DNA of 64,000 nt from Cherax quadricarinatus (lineage: Eukaryota; Arthropoda; Malacostraca; Decapoda; Parastacidae), in the NCBI RefSeq assembly GCF_038502225.1, contig NC_091325.1, positions 33,016,014-33,080,013 on the forward strand. Reading direction: 5' to 3'. Below are positions 9,894 through 21,529 of this stretch, piece by piece; the first letter of the stretch is position 1; the number at the start of each line of letters is the position of its first letter. The translations under genes were made by a program, and so were the position numbers. A model generated the notes under the pieces. The model did no database searches and was not told the DNA's origin. It worked only from the letters and a program-made list of their open reading frames with translations.

Positions 9894-12800
9894 CGAGGTC
9901 AAGAGAGAATGGTTAGAGCAATTTTTAAGGAGATTTAGTGTTGATGTCTGTTTTTTGCAGGAACATAACCATAGGTTAGGATGTGAATTGGTTTTGAAAG
10001 GTTATAGGCTGTTTACCAGTAATGCTTTGAGACTGAACGGAGATGTGGTTGTGGCGGTAAAGGAGGCCAGTCCTTTGCATGTCCTGGGTTGGGAGGAGGA
10101 GGGGTGGGAGGGTTGTCAGGGTGGATAGGTTTTGGGGGGTCAGGAGGGTTTGTTTTGTTGGGGTGTACATGCCAGTGACTAGTAATGCTAGAGTGAAAGT
10201 GGATTTTGTACGAGATGTCCTGGTGTATCATTTGCGGGGTTTACCCGCTATTATGGTGCTTGGGAGGGATTGGAATTGTGTGATTAGGAATAGGGATGTG
10301 GTTCTGAGGGGGATGGGTTGTGTTTTGGGGGTTCTGAGAGATGTATTGCAGGATGTTGGGGTTGTAGATGTGGTGGGGAGTAGGGGGTATGGAGTGGAGC
10401 ACACCTTTATTCGTAGAGGATAGATAGGATTTATGTCAGGCAGGGAATAGCTGTGGAGAGGGTGAGGACTTTAGATGTGGGTTTTCCTGATCATCGTGCA
10501 GTAATTGCTGATCTGAGGGTAGACGGTATAGTGTGATTTTATGTGGGATACTGGAAATTGAATGTGAGGCTACTTAGGGAGGAAGGTGAAGGTACAGGAT
10601 TCGAGGATTGGTGGATGTCCTTTTGGGAGACTAGGAACAGGACGATGAATTTGCTGGATTGGTGGGAAATGAGGGCTAAGGTTGGGATAGCGGAATTTTT
10701 TAAAGTACAGGGAAAGGAGCTGGCGAGGTGGCATTATGGTTTGCAAAATTATCTTGAAGGTCAGTTAAATGATTGTCATAAAGAGGAAATGGTGGGGAGG
10801 AGTGGGGACATGGAAAGCTTGCAGAATAGGTTAGTGGAGATTCATAACGAAAGGTTTGAGACAGAGTTAGGGCGGGGTTGGAGGATGTTTTAAGGGGAGA
10901 TAGGCCATCGGGCTTTGTACTCAGGAAGTTTAAGGAAAGGCAGGCGAAAACCACCTTGATGTATCTAGTAGCAGGAACAGGAGGGGGTGGATTTGAGGAG
11001 GGTCAGGGCCTATCCACCATGGAAAATGCTGATTTTTGGTTTAGGGAGAAATGGAGGAGGCGTGAGGGGGGGGTGTCGGTGAGGGGAGTTTTGGGGATAA
11101 AGGGATCAATAAGGTATTAATAAAGTGAGCAGGACAGTGAAATGCTGGAGAGTGATATTAGTGAGGCAGAGGTTGAGGAGGAGGCGGTTTTTGAGCTGTG
11201 CCAGGGTAAAACACCCGGGATAGACGGCATACCGAACGATTTTTATAGGTGTCATTGGGAGTGTGTAAGACATTGTCTGGTGGGGGTTTTGAATTGTATG
11301 TTAAGTAGTGGGAGGATGGGGAACTCGCAAAAAATGGGTGTAACAGTTTTAGTGCCAAAAAAGGAATGCCGAGGTTTGAATGATTATCAAGCAATTTCGT
11401 TAATGTGCTCAGATTACAAGATTTTTGCTAAGATTTTGGGCAACAGAATGAGGAAAGTGTTGGGTTGCTTGATACATAGGGGACAGTTTGGCATTCCGGG
11501 GAGAAGGATGAGGGATGGTCATAGTTTTATTAGGGATTTTATTGAGAGTTGCCAGGGACGGGGTATACTTGGTTTAGATTGGGAGAATGCATATGACTGC
11601 ATGTGTAGAATTTCTTAAGGGTTTGCTTAGAACGGTTAGGGTTTGGGGAGGGGGTGGTGAGATGGGTGAATGCCCTGTATGCTGAGGCAGAGGTGAGGGT
11701 ACAGGTCAATGGGAAGTTGGGTGAAAGTGTACCGATGGAGAGAGGTTTGAGGCAGGGTTGCCCACTATCGCAGTTGCTTTTTGCTTGTGTGCAGAATCCC
11801 TTCTATGAGTCTGTTGAGGGGGTGATGGACAAACAGGAGTTGGAAGGGGTGCAGGGGGGCATTGCTGGGTATGTGGATGATACTACTGTTTTGATCCGGG
11901 GTAGGGAGGCATTAAGGAGGGTGGGTAGAGTGATTCAGTTGTTTTGTACTAATACAGGGATGCGAGTTAATATGGTGAAATCAAGGTTACTGGTGGTGGG
12001 TAATTGGATAGGTTGGGGCTTGGAGGTGGGGTCAGGATGGACAGTGGTGGATAGGATTAGGGAATGTGGGATATGGTATATGGCAGAGGTGCAGGCCTGC
12101 AGGAAGGTGAATTTGGAGACTGTCACAGGTAAGGTTTTGAGTAGACTTAGAGGCTTAAGTGCGAGGGACCTAGCTTTGCATCAGAGGGTAGTGGTGGTAA
12201 ATTCGCTTGTCTATAGCAAGGTATGGGGGGAGGCGGAGGTTTTTTTTCCTTAGAGGTAGAGGACATTTTGGAAATTCAGCGGAGGGTGCTAAAGTTTGTG
12301 TGGGGGTTTGGAAGGGCATGGTTATGTAAGGAGGTAGTTATGACGGATGTTCAATGACAGGGTTTAGGTTTGTTGCCACTAGGACTGAGAGGAATGGCTA
12401 TATATGTCAAGCAGAGGTATATTAGGGAACGGGGTGTGAGGGGCGCTAGAGTAGGAAGGGTTATGGAGGAGGCTTGTAGATGGTGGAGTGGCAAGGGCTT
12501 GAGGGTTTGAGAGGATAAGTTGAGGTTTTTATTGACAGTGCAACAGGTGGACAGTCTAAAAGTAAAAAGGTTGGTGCGGGTTGTGGGTGGACAGGGAATC
12601 TTGAAGAGGTAGCCGTGTACCAAACGTATGATTGGCGGGTCATTTGGAGGAATTTTAGTAAGCTTAGGATACCGGTTAGAGTAAGGGAATTAGTGTATCG
12701 TTTCATCATGGGGATTCTGGCCTCCAAGGAGGTGTTGAGATGTATGGGGTTTGTGGATGACGCTTTTTGCCAGCATTGTGATGATGTCGAAACGGAGTTT

Positions 12801-12985
12801 CATGTTGTCTTTTTTTGTCCCTCCTTGGAGGGGGCGAGATCATGGATGAGTGGGATTATCAGATTTTTTTTGGGAGGGACGTTTGCCGCTTTTAATGGCT
12901 TTATTGTTAGATGTACGTGGAGTGTCTGAGGATGTGGGAAGGGCTATAACGTACGTCACAGTAGACTACCTGGATATCTCATGGT
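9894..12985 (+). pseudogene. Tx1-like LINE copy C, broken ORF2
   Basis: Plus-strand ORF2 starting at the very beginning of the endonuclease ('QEHNHR' near 9,960; 'GRDWNCVIR' near 10,265; a 'PDHRAV'-like segment near 10,490). It runs through RT ('KTPGIDGIP' near 11,205; 'LRQGCPLSQLLFA' near 11,750; 'GYVDDTT' near 11,868) and the thumb ('LHQRVVVVNSLVYSK' near 12,175-12,220). A C-terminal Cys-rich finger ('CQHC...H...FCP') lies near 12,770-12,820. It ends about 80 residues before the normal C-terminus, with no 3' UTR or poly-A, which is unusual for target-primed insertion. Frameshifts occur near 10,120, 10,420, 10,890, 11,610 and 12,250. Sequence differs markedly from B and D, so it is a separate subfamily. 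Confidence 0.82.
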
Positions 12986-13908
12986 GAATGAGGAAGTTAA
13001 CCTGTCCTCTAAATAATTTGAAAGTCCATATTTTAAATTATTTATAATACTTCCTAATCCTTTCCTTGGCTACACAATCCCACCATTTCACGACATCGTC
13101 CACCCCCTGTGCATCCTCGCTAAGCTCCTTCCATAGGACAGAAAATCCCTCCAACCCCTCCTCATCACTCAATACACTTATATTTAATTTCCAGTAACTC
13201 CTGTATATTTCCACAAGCTCCTCCCACCCAGCCTCCACCAACACTGCTCTATGATCCGACCATGCTACTTCAACAGTTTTGAAAGATCGCACTACAACCC
13301 CGTGAGAAAGATATGCTCTATCTAACCTCGCTGCTAACAAAAGTATGCTCTGTCTCCCACGCCCCCCCTCAAACGCATCCCATAACAGAATATCCCTCAT
13401 TAAATCTTTGAGGGTCACCGACACATAACTTGCCCCTTTCGGTTCCACGTCGGCCCTCCTAATAACGCACTTCCAATCACGTCCTACTATTGCCACCTCC
13501 GGTAATGCACGGAAGAAAAACACAAGGTCCTCACACACAAACTCCTGCTTCACCTGCATGTTATTCTCTACAGGGGCTTACACGCTTATAAAGGCCACAC
13601 GTTTACCCATCCACCAACCATCCATGCACAGCACCCTTCCCCCTCCCCCCCTCACTCCTGTGCAAAACAAACGGGCTCGCCTCCCTAATTGGTATACCCA
13701 CCCCTCCTTTCAAACGGGCAGATGGCAGGGTTACCACCTGAAACTTTGCCACCTCCAACACCCTACTCTCCTTAAAATTATGCTCCTTAAGGAACACAAT
13801 ATCCACTCTAGATTTATTCAGAAACATTCTAAACCATTCTCTTTTTAAACTATTACACAAACCATTAACATTTACTGTCATACACCGGAGGCCTATTAAA
13901 GTTTCCAC
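12986..13908 (-). pseudogene. Tx1-like copy D, broken endonuclease
   Basis: Minus-strand start of ORF2: 'MTVNVNGL' near 13,880, 'LKEHN' in place of the usual 'QEHN' near 13,790, 'GRDWKCVIR' near 13,465, a 'RLDRAYL' segment near 13,310, and 'WSDHRAVLVE' near 13,240-13,265. It continues past 'ERIRKYY' (13,040) in another frame with 'LKYGL' and 'YLEDRL' to about 12,990, then stops abruptly at copy C. A frameshift interrupts it near 13,560-13,600. Its continuation is inferred to be copy B. Confidence 0.8.
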
Positions 13909-15158
13909 CCCTGCCTCCTCTCTTCACTTTTCCGGTGGGCACCAGAACTTATGGTTCCACTTGTCACCTTCACACTTCCCTCTCTCCCACCCCCCTTCTT
14001 TCGGTGCCTCCTGTCGTGGCCACCACTACCTTCACCTTCAGTCCATCTTTGCTTCCCAGTCTGCTGCGCTGGCGTTAGGACATCATCCGAATCCGACACA
14101 GCGGCCCTCTTCCTTGTGACAATCGCCTCCTCCAAAGCTCGGTCTGGGGATGCCTCACAATGTACCACAACCTCCACTGTGCACTGTTTTAATGATCCTG
14201 GAGACACCCCAGTCACGCTGTCATTCCCGTCGTCCGTATAGTTCTCCTGTCGTTGATTCACCACAGCCGTCAACTCTTCATCTACCACCTTCCCAGGTGC
14301 GGCCTCCTCCTCCTCAGGCAGTGACAAGGACTTCAGCACCTCAGCTCATTCCTCCTAAGTTTCCAACACTTCCTCCTGTACTTTCTGCTCGTCTCTATCC
14401 TCTGGAAGTGTCTCTGGGCCAGGTAACTGGTCAAGGGCCTCACCCTCTCCCCCAGCCTTATGCGCATCATCCACTATCTCGCTCCATAGACGACCACGCC
14501 CTCCTTCACGTCGTTGATCCTCACCTGCTCCCTCCATTGTAGAGGCGGATGCCTCCGCCTCTGGGCCAGGAGCTCGTTGCCGCTTCCCACACGCCACCGC
14601 TATGTGATCATATTCCCCACATAGTCGGCATGTACGTCTTTGCCCGGCGTACGAAACCATGACCTGTGTCCTGAATTCCTGTAGGTACACGTAGGACGGT
14701 ATGGGGTGTCATAATGTCATTTTTAGGTTAAAAGTGCCTTCCGGCAGACCTGCATAGGCTCCCGTCACCCACATATCATGCTGAGCCGAATGAACAGTCC
14801 CATATTCCTCAAAAACTCTTCTGTTGTCTGTCTCATCAGCCTCAAAGGGGACATTACGCAGTTTGACCCATGTATAATGCCTGGATACATCGACCATCCT
14901 CACACGAACAGGTGGTGTTGCATCAAGACTTACGTCCTGAAAACGGTTGACCAACAATTCATAGACCGTTGCTGAGAGCAGTTTCACAAAAATTCTACGT
15001 GCTCCGTTTAAGGCTACCCCGTACAACTCTCCATCCTGAATGCCATACGTCTCTCTGATGATTTTAGGTAGTAATACTTGGGCTGAAACTGGCGTTATTG
15101 CCCCTCGGAGAAGCTCAACGCCGACAATGTTGATCCTGCGTCTATGACTAAACGCCAT
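13896..15158 (-). pseudogene. Tx1-like copy D, ORF1 (nucleic-acid binding protein) with stops
   Basis: The ORF1 start (M at 15,158, then 'RRRIN') aligns with ORF1 of copy E. An N-terminal domain leads to 'SRHYTWVKLRNVPFEAD' near 14,845-14,895. A zinc-knuckle-like motif 'CRLCGEYDHIAVAC' follows near 14,600-14,640. The tail is long, acidic then basic, and Ser/Pro/Glu-rich. Two in-frame interruptions are visible, near 14,700 and 14,345. In related LINEs ORF1 binds element RNA and forms the RNP with ORF2 product; that role is by family analogy. ORF1 and ORF2 overlap or nearly abut at about 13,900. Confidence 0.8.
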
Positions 15159-15265
15159 TTTGACTGATGGTAGTTCTCCTGGTTTGACGGCAGAGGCGCG
15201 ACAAGCACCACCTCACACCACTGCAGTCAGGTAACTGAGGAGCGTTTGCGCAATAGGTCCACACG
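15159..15265 (-). other. 5' UTR of Tx1-like copy D
   Basis: Sequence upstream of the ORF1 start in copy D, ending about where CR1/L2-like homology begins near 15,270. No target-site duplication partner was found at the B end. Confidence 0.5.
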
Positions 15266-16350
15266 ACCCGAGAGTAATGAGGACAATGGTTATTAAACCA
15301 GTAGGTAAACTAAGAGAAAAGTCTCCGGGCCCCAATGAATTATTTTCAAGGGTACTTAAAGAATTCATGTTGGAACTTAATCAGCTGCAAACGAGCATGT
15401 TGGTGTTGTGCCAGAGATGAGGAAAATGGCTAATGTAATTCCTATATTAAAATCAGGGGGTAAGTCCATTCCATCAAATTACTGTCTAGTAAGCCTGACA
15501 TCTATAGCAGACAAATTATTAGTATCATATATGTATATAATATTATTAGAAGTTATCTTGGCTAGCATAATTTGATTAATGAGTCTCAGCATGGGTTCAC
15601 AAGAGGTCGTTCGTTCCTGACAAATTTACTGATGTTCTTTGGTAAAGCATTCGAGGCAGTAAACAATATTTATTTGAATTTCAGTAAAGTCTTCGATAGA
15701 GTACTTCACAGAAGACTCTTGAAAAATGTTGCAGCTCATAGTAGAAGAGGTAAAGTTCTAACCTAGACTGAGGAATGGCTTACCAATAGAAAGCAGAGTG
15801 TTTTCATTAATGGGGTCAAGTATGAATGGACTGGTCACTAGGGGCGTTCTACAATGATAAATTTTAGGCTCAGTGTTTTTCATAATTTACATTAATGACC
15901 TTGATGAGGGAATTACAAGTGACTTGAGTAAATTTACTGATGATACAAAAATAGGCTGAACGACTGATTCTGAGGGGGATAACAATGAACTCCAGGAATA
16001 TTTGGATAAATTAATGTCTTTGTCAAAAAAAGATGCAGATAGAGTTCATTGTGGACATGAGTAAAGTCCTTGGGAATGAAAATTGGCCTCGAATTTATAA
16101 ACTAGGTGATGTAGAGCTTGATCGTACAGAATGTGAAAAAGACTTGGAGTCATGGTAATCAGAAATCTAAAATCAAGACAACAGGGCCTAATTGTATGCA
16201 ATAAGACTGACAGATTACTTGGAATTTTATAAAGAAGTATTAGTAACAGGAGCCCAAAAGTTGTTTTACACATCTGCATATCACAAGTAAGTCCTCACTT
16301 CTACTATGCCTGCCATGGCCTCATCACTACAGAAATGGATATAAATTCAA
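15266..16350 (+). pseudogene. CR1/L2-like RT remnant
   Basis: Decayed plus-strand copy of the family represented intact at 47.5-50.3 kb. Landmarks are 'KSPGPNELFSRVLKE' near 15,325-15,365, 'NESQHGFTRGRSFLTNLL' near 15,575-15,625, 'NFSKVFDRVLHRR' near 15,675-15,715, 'NDLDE' near 15,895, and a degraded 'FTDDTK' near 15,935. The connection domain continues to about 16,350. Stops and indels are scattered throughout. Its 5' edge meets the 5' end of Tx1-like copy D, and its 3' edge is cut by the Penelope-like element. Confidence 0.8.
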
Positions 16351-16359
16351 GACTATATG

Positions 16360-16500
16360 ATGGTAATATAAACACAAATGCAGTAGAGACGTATTCAGCT
16401 GCTCACACAGTGCTTTTTCAAGTCACAACAATTCATTGCAACGCGAGTATTTATAAGCCCGGCTGAGGTCAGGTGAATGCTGCTTCGATGATGTGGCTGA
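16360..16500 (-). repeat. Left terminal repeat of Penelope-like element (inverted)
   Basis: Reverse orientation relative to the right repeat. Shares the AAACACAAATGCAGTA and CGGCTGAGGTCAGGTGAA blocks. The hammerhead-like region is badly decayed here (no intact GAAAC core). Confidence 0.75.
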
Positions 16501-17989
16501 AGCTGTCAGAAACAGTCTCAGAAGCAGTGAGACTGGCAGAGCAGACCTTTCATTTTCATAGATGATGAAGATTTTTCACAAAGCGGTTCAGCTACAAGAA
16601 GCCACTACCTGTTGAAGTTGTGAAATGACATAAATAGGTGATGACTCCAGGATTCTCAGTATTGCGCACAGGCGATAAGTCTTGAGTTTCGTGTTTATTT
16701 CCAACATGGTGTTGTACGCAGTTCTCAGTCAGCAACAGCTGCTTGCGTATTGGCGCTTGAAATGTTTGGAAGGTCTCGATGTGCTGCCGCCCACGCCTGC
16801 GCCGCAGTCAGTCACAAAGCGACCAGTAGCGCCCTCGCAGACGGGAAGTGTTGTCCTGCTCATCATCGGCGATGCCCCTGAGGTCGTGTCGTGAGGTAGA
16901 TACTTGAATGATGTTTGGCAAAAGATGCGGAAACATGTTTGAGCAGGAACATGTATCTTCCTCGGCAGTGTCTTTCTTCTGCGTGTTGAAGATCGTTGCT
17001 CGCAGTCTTCGACGAAGTATTCAGGATAAAATACCTGCCGATAGCGCACTCTTCCTCGCGAATGTTACGCAGATTCCCGAGCGCTGGTCTATGGTAGCCA
17101 GCCCATAATCACACTCTACGTTTGCTTTGCGCCGGTGAGTAGCGGAGAAGAACGTTTTGCTGCGGGTTTCGATCTAAAACGAACAGCTTCTGCAGATTAG
17201 AATATCGCGAAAAGGAGAGCGTTGTCGATCTCTCTTCAGCAGAATCGGAGGCGACTGTTGAGCTAGCCTGAGAGTCGGCCGAAGGTTTGTTATGCAGGAG
17301 AATCAACAGCGCCAGGTGACAGACGAAAGGAATATCGGTGAGAAACGCCTCCGGCGACGTCTCCATGTACGTACCGGAAAGCGGCGAACTTTCAGGTTCA
17401 GTGAGAGGTGACTTCGTGAAAATGACGTAAAGCCAATAATATACCACCAGTCGAGAGTCGCGCCGGTTGAATGGGAACAAGGACGTCAATTTTTCTTGCG
17501 CAAGACGATTTTTGCCATAGCAGGCATTTTGAGCGAATGAGTCGTCAAGGCCGGAAAGCTTTCAGCCCGATGCCGATGTTATGAATGCGACGAGAAGATC
17601 AATTGAGCGTTTGAGATGCGCCGACGCCCAAGAGCTGATAGTAAGCCTGGCGAGGTTCTGACACTGCCTATTCTCGAGGATATGGGACACACCCAGGCCG
17701 CCCTGGCAGGTTCGTTGTTGGCACAGGCAGAGCGCCTCTGTTCCTGAGCTCCACGTGGCACCCTTGCAGTGCTAGTAGGTTGTCCACTCTGTTGTTGCAG
17801 AGTTCAGACTGCTCACAGATTACATTTGTTCTGTATCAAACAGAACATGATGACACATCAGCGGTGGTGACTTTGATGGTCAAATTTGAGTGCACACAAC
17901 TGACGTTACATCAATGCACCTCAAAAGGTCTAGCAGAAGACACGACCATCAGGTCACCACCGCTGATAAAAGGAGGGTGTTGTCATCAT
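16501..17989. other. Unidentified segment inside the Penelope-like element, GC-rich at 16,690-17,770
   Basis: The stretch is visibly richer in G+C and CpG than its surroundings. Minus-strand open frames of 106 codons (16,729-17,049) and 126 codons (17,109-17,489), and a 66-codon plus frame at 16,908-17,108, contain no motif I recognise. It could be the 5' part of the Penelope-like element, captured host sequence, or a different insertion. I assign no function. Confidence 0.4.
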
Positions 17990-19430
17990 GAACACTGACA
18001 GATTACAGGAACAAAAATGCTCAATCTACCATGACCCAGATACCTACAAACTCACAACTAACCAAGTGACAACCTACTAAACTTTTCTTCAAAGGACTCT
18101 CAGATTCAGAGGAGCCTCAGAACAAGGAAGAAACTTCACACATGCCCAGTAACCCCAGACCTGCCAAATGCATGGCCTGCCAAAGACTCACAAGCCTGGT
18201 ATCCCACTGAGGTCACATCCTCGGGAATAGGTAGTGCTCCCTACTAAGCCTCAGGAATTCTCGCCAAACACCATCGAAACTCTGGGCACATCAGTCCCAG
18301 CACATCCCAAACACTCAGGTGATCTTCCTCAATCGCATTCGGGCAAAGATCATCAGAATGTTAAACTTTCCAGCCTTGACGTGACTTCCCTATCTACTAA
18401 AGTACCTTACTAAACAAGCCATCGATCTCTTTGCGCAAGAAAATTGACGATCCACTTGATCTTCCTATTCCAGCCAGCACTTCATCGACCTGGTTGGAAT
18501 CCATGTGCTGGCTTTGACGTTTCTCTTTGAAAATCACCTCTTCAGCAGACTTTTGGACTACCCATGGGTTCGCCACTTCAGTGCAGTCCTTAGCGAACCT
18601 ATACATGGAACATCTAGAAGCCGAAATGTTTCTCCACCATTATTCCTTCGTCTGTCACCTGGCTCCGTTATGTTGACGACATTCTCTCATAACTCCTAAA
18701 CGCTTCAACGTTCAAGCTCTCCAAGAGCAGCTCAACCAGGTCGAAACTTCAACTAGTTCACTTGGAAGAAGAGGTCGATACCACTCTTCCTTTCCTCGAT
18801 GTTCTAATCTGCAAAGCTGACCACGAACTTCGTTTTAAAGTCTAATGGTTCCACCAACCAAAAAATCGATCTTTCACTTCTACTCTCACCACGACACCAA
18901 AACCAAACGTGGTGTAATTATAGCTCTTCCTGCGTGCACTCAGAATCGCACAACGAGCCCTTTGAGGAAGAATGCATCATAATTGAACAGGTATTTTCCA
19001 ACTCCACTATCCTGTCATCATCAGAGACTTGCAGACGGCGAGCACTAAACATCTTCAACACACCCAGAAGACATCGCCGAGAAGAGATACATAGTCCTTC
19101 CCACTAACTCCATTGCCAAACATGTTTCCAACATCTTGCCAAAACATCATTCCAAGTATCTACCTCTGCCAACACAATTCATCAAGGACATCACTCAGTA
19201 GTAGGCAGGACAAGCCCATCCTCTGCAGGGTATACATAACCCTGTAATGACTGCAACACAGCGTGGGCGAAACATCGAGGACCTCCAAACACGTATTTCA
19301 GAACACCAATACGCAAGAAAAAATTGACGACACAAGGAATGCCTGCGTACAACACCGTAATTCACACAACCACTTGATAACCACAGAACCAAGACTTATC
19401 GCCACAGAAGACAACAACACCTAATACCGA
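17990..19430 (+). pseudogene. Penelope-like RT and GIY-YIG-like remnant
   Basis: Three-frame reading shows RT landmarks in order: 'SLDVTSLSTKV' near 18,372 (family form SLDV.SL.TNVP), 'PMGSPL' near 18,562, 'RYVDDIL' near 18,662-18,685, and 'LPFLDVLICKA' near 18,790-18,820. A 'PCNDCN'-type segment near 19,230-19,250 follows, typical of the start of the GIY-YIG endonuclease in these elements. The GIY and YIG signatures are not intact and numerous stops and frameshifts occur. The product would have been an RT with telomerase-like affinity plus a single-strand nicking nuclease. Family assignment is well supported; function is lost. Confidence 0.75.
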
Positions 19431-19649
19431 AGAATCCTGGAATCATCACTTATTTTCTATATCCGACAACTTCAAACGGTGAATAGTGGCTTCTATAAGA
19501 TAGCTGAACCATTTGCCAAGAAACTTCTTTCATCGCTAGTCCAACATAAGAACATCGTAGAAGGGTCTGTTCTACAAACTTGTCTGTTTTGATTTTTCCG
19601 GCCACCAAGTTTTTAGACTCTGAACCCAACTCTTGGTACATCATCAGAA

Positions 19650-19835
19650 GTGGCATCTTCACCTGACCTCAGCCGGACTATAAATACTGCGTTCCTTCCA
19701 ATTCTGTGGTAGTTCTGTTTGTGATTTGAAAGCCTGACTGTGTGGGCGCGAAACGTAGCCACAAAGGATCAAGCATTATACTGCATTTGTGTTTATATTG
19801 CCATTGTGTCGGTATTTTATACCATTTATTTCCAG
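19650..19835 (+). repeat. Right terminal repeat of Penelope-like element
   Basis: Contains a degenerate hammerhead-like core (TTTGAAA, a GCCTGAC/GTGGGC stem, GCGAAACG) near 19,725-19,760. It ends in 'TGTCGGTATTTTATACC', the terminal motif also seen in the 4.4 kb and 54 kb arrays. Confidence 0.75.
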
Positions 19836-19844
19836 ACCATATGA

Positions 19845-20400
19845 TCATGAAGATGGGACACTGCAGGAGGCCTACTGTCCCATACTAAGCATGTCCTTCC
19901 TAAACCAAAACCCATTAACAAAAATATTTCTTCAAAATTTTTAATGCTACTTAAGGAATAATCTCTGATAACCCAATTAACTCATATGTAAGTCCCACTC
20001 AAATCCAAGTCTTCTTTCTCATGTATTTATCTAACCTAAATTCGAAACACTACCCTAGGTTATAGAATTTCTTACCATACTAGGTAGTGTTGCACTCATT
20101 GGCCTCTCTATTTTCAAACCAATACTTACCTATATCATATCTAAATCTAAACTTATTAAATCTGAGTACCTAAATTAGGGGTCTTTCTGAAGGATGTCCT
20201 CCGGTCCTTATTTATGCCTGTCTTCCACTTACACATCAATGAGGTCTGCCAACATCATTTTACTTTGGCAAGAAAATGCAGGTTAAGAGATTTCAGTCTT
20301 TCTTAGTATGGCAGATTTCGTATGCCATGAATTACTTTTTTCATTTCCCATAAATGTTCAAAACGAATTTATATCTATTCTGTACTATGGAGGAGCAGAA
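19845..20400 (-). pseudogene. CR1/L2-like 3' end fragment
   Basis: Minus-strand fragment. It aligns with the 3' terminal region of the 47.5-50.3 kb element, sharing the 'CTGCAGGAGGCCTACTG' UTR block near 19,862 and 'CTCATGTATTTATC' near 20,018. 'CCTGTCTTCCACTTA' lies near 20,217 and the 'TATATCTATTCTGTA' segment near 20,370. It covers the RT C-terminal region and 3' UTR only, with heavy substitution. It directly follows the Penelope-like element. Confidence 0.7.
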
Positions 20401-21125
20401 AATGAGCTTACAATCTTTTGTAGAAAATGAGTAGGATACTAAATAAACTGAGCTACTGGGATCTCTGAAAACTACAAAACTATTCTGTAGCAGGCATCGT
20501 CTCCGCAGTCAAAAAGCACAATGGTAAAGGATAAATGAGCAAACTATTGTTGATGGTGCGTAAATACTGTATGACAGCTACAAGTAAAAGGACTGACTAG
20601 TTAGAAACAGATGTCAGATTAATTCAGATCTGGGAAGATCTGCTTTCTGTCTTTTATTCACCAGTGTCGGATGACCACAGCCGACAATCAAGCTAAAATA
20701 AAGAACAAAATTACAGACTGTGCGAGAAATCACCCCATGATTGTTGTACTTCTTTAAATGAAATATGAGGACAGAAAATGATTGTTAAACTACGTAAGTC
20801 CAAATCAGGTCAGGTTGAAATAGTACAATAAATCAAACAGACTGAAGCTCTTGTTGAGACGTGAATAACTGACGTAATAATTTAACAGAAGGGTAAACAG
20901 TATTCCTGTTCGCAGATGTAAAACTAATGAACAGAATACTCGCAGACATGGAATTAGGAAAGGCTTCAAATGGATTAAGAAAGGCTGAAGGTCTGGTCCG
21001 TGTAGGCTACTGAGTTTAAAACCCAGCATATGAAAAAGCTATGAAGCTTAGGAGAAAGGCAAAGAAGAATGCAGGCGAAGCACAGCGTCTCGAAGAGACA
21101 TAGGTCACACACTTCACTCAAAAAA
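20401..21125. other. Unassigned sequence
   Basis: No repeat family, coding homology or RNA gene recognised. Short open frames lack motifs. Confidence 0.4.
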
Positions 21126-21400
21126 ATGAATGACTCAAGGTATTACACTGTTGGCAACACCTGGAGTCTATATCAACCAAATAACTAAAATGCCAAATGC
21201 GTTTCTAACAAATCTAAGAAAAGCTTTTAGACATCTAAGGAGAGCTGATTGATATTACGTAAGTAAGGCCGGTACCGTAGTATGCGCAATTTGTAAGGAA
21301 CCTGATCAAGCATGTCAAGTAATTGGAGTGTATGTAAAATTTGAAACAGACTAGTCCCAGAGGTAAGGGGTAAGTCCCAGGGAGGAGACTTATGATAACT
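21126..21400 (+). pseudogene. CR1/Jockey-type LINE C-terminal scrap
   Basis: 'INQIT', 'NLRKAFRHL' and neighbouring residues near 21,170-21,240 match the post-RT segment of the element at 25.6-27.3 kb ('INQIT', 'NLRTAFRHL'). The phrase resembling 'TRLVPEL' is also recognisable near 21,345. It is strongly decayed and ends near a CT microsatellite. Confidence 0.6.
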
Positions 21401-21442
21401 CCAACCTGTGATACAGCAGCACAAAACCCCAGGGACAACCTC

Positions 21443-21445
<3 letters not shown>

Positions 21446-21500
<55 letters not shown>

Positions 21501-21520
21501 TCTCTCTCTCTCTCTCTCTT
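21446..21520. repeat. (CT)n microsatellite
   Basis: Pure CT run of about 50 bp, briefly interrupted, then about 20 bp more. It is a polypyrimidine tract and explains the Glu/Arg-rich minus-strand open frame across it. Confidence 0.95.
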
Positions 21521-21529
21521 TAACTCAAC

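Larger units (their letters stand above)
16358..19840 (+). mobile_element. Penelope-like element with inverted terminal repeats, decayed
   Basis: Terminal repeats of Penelope (pLTR) type lie in opposite orientation at 16,360-16,500 and 19,650-19,835. They share 'ATAAACACAAATGCAGTA' and a 'GGCTGAGGTCAGGTGAA' block. Between them lies a decayed RT and GIY-YIG-like coding region on the plus strand, plus a GC-richer block of unknown origin. Penelope-like elements insert by target-primed reverse transcription with variable partial repeats, so inverted flanks fit the family. Confidence 0.72.

Noticed and set aside
11600..11660. Introns explaining the frame breaks in Tx1-like copies A and C
   Set aside because: The breaks lack splice-site sequences and fall at different positions in each copy. 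They are independent decay of pseudogenes.
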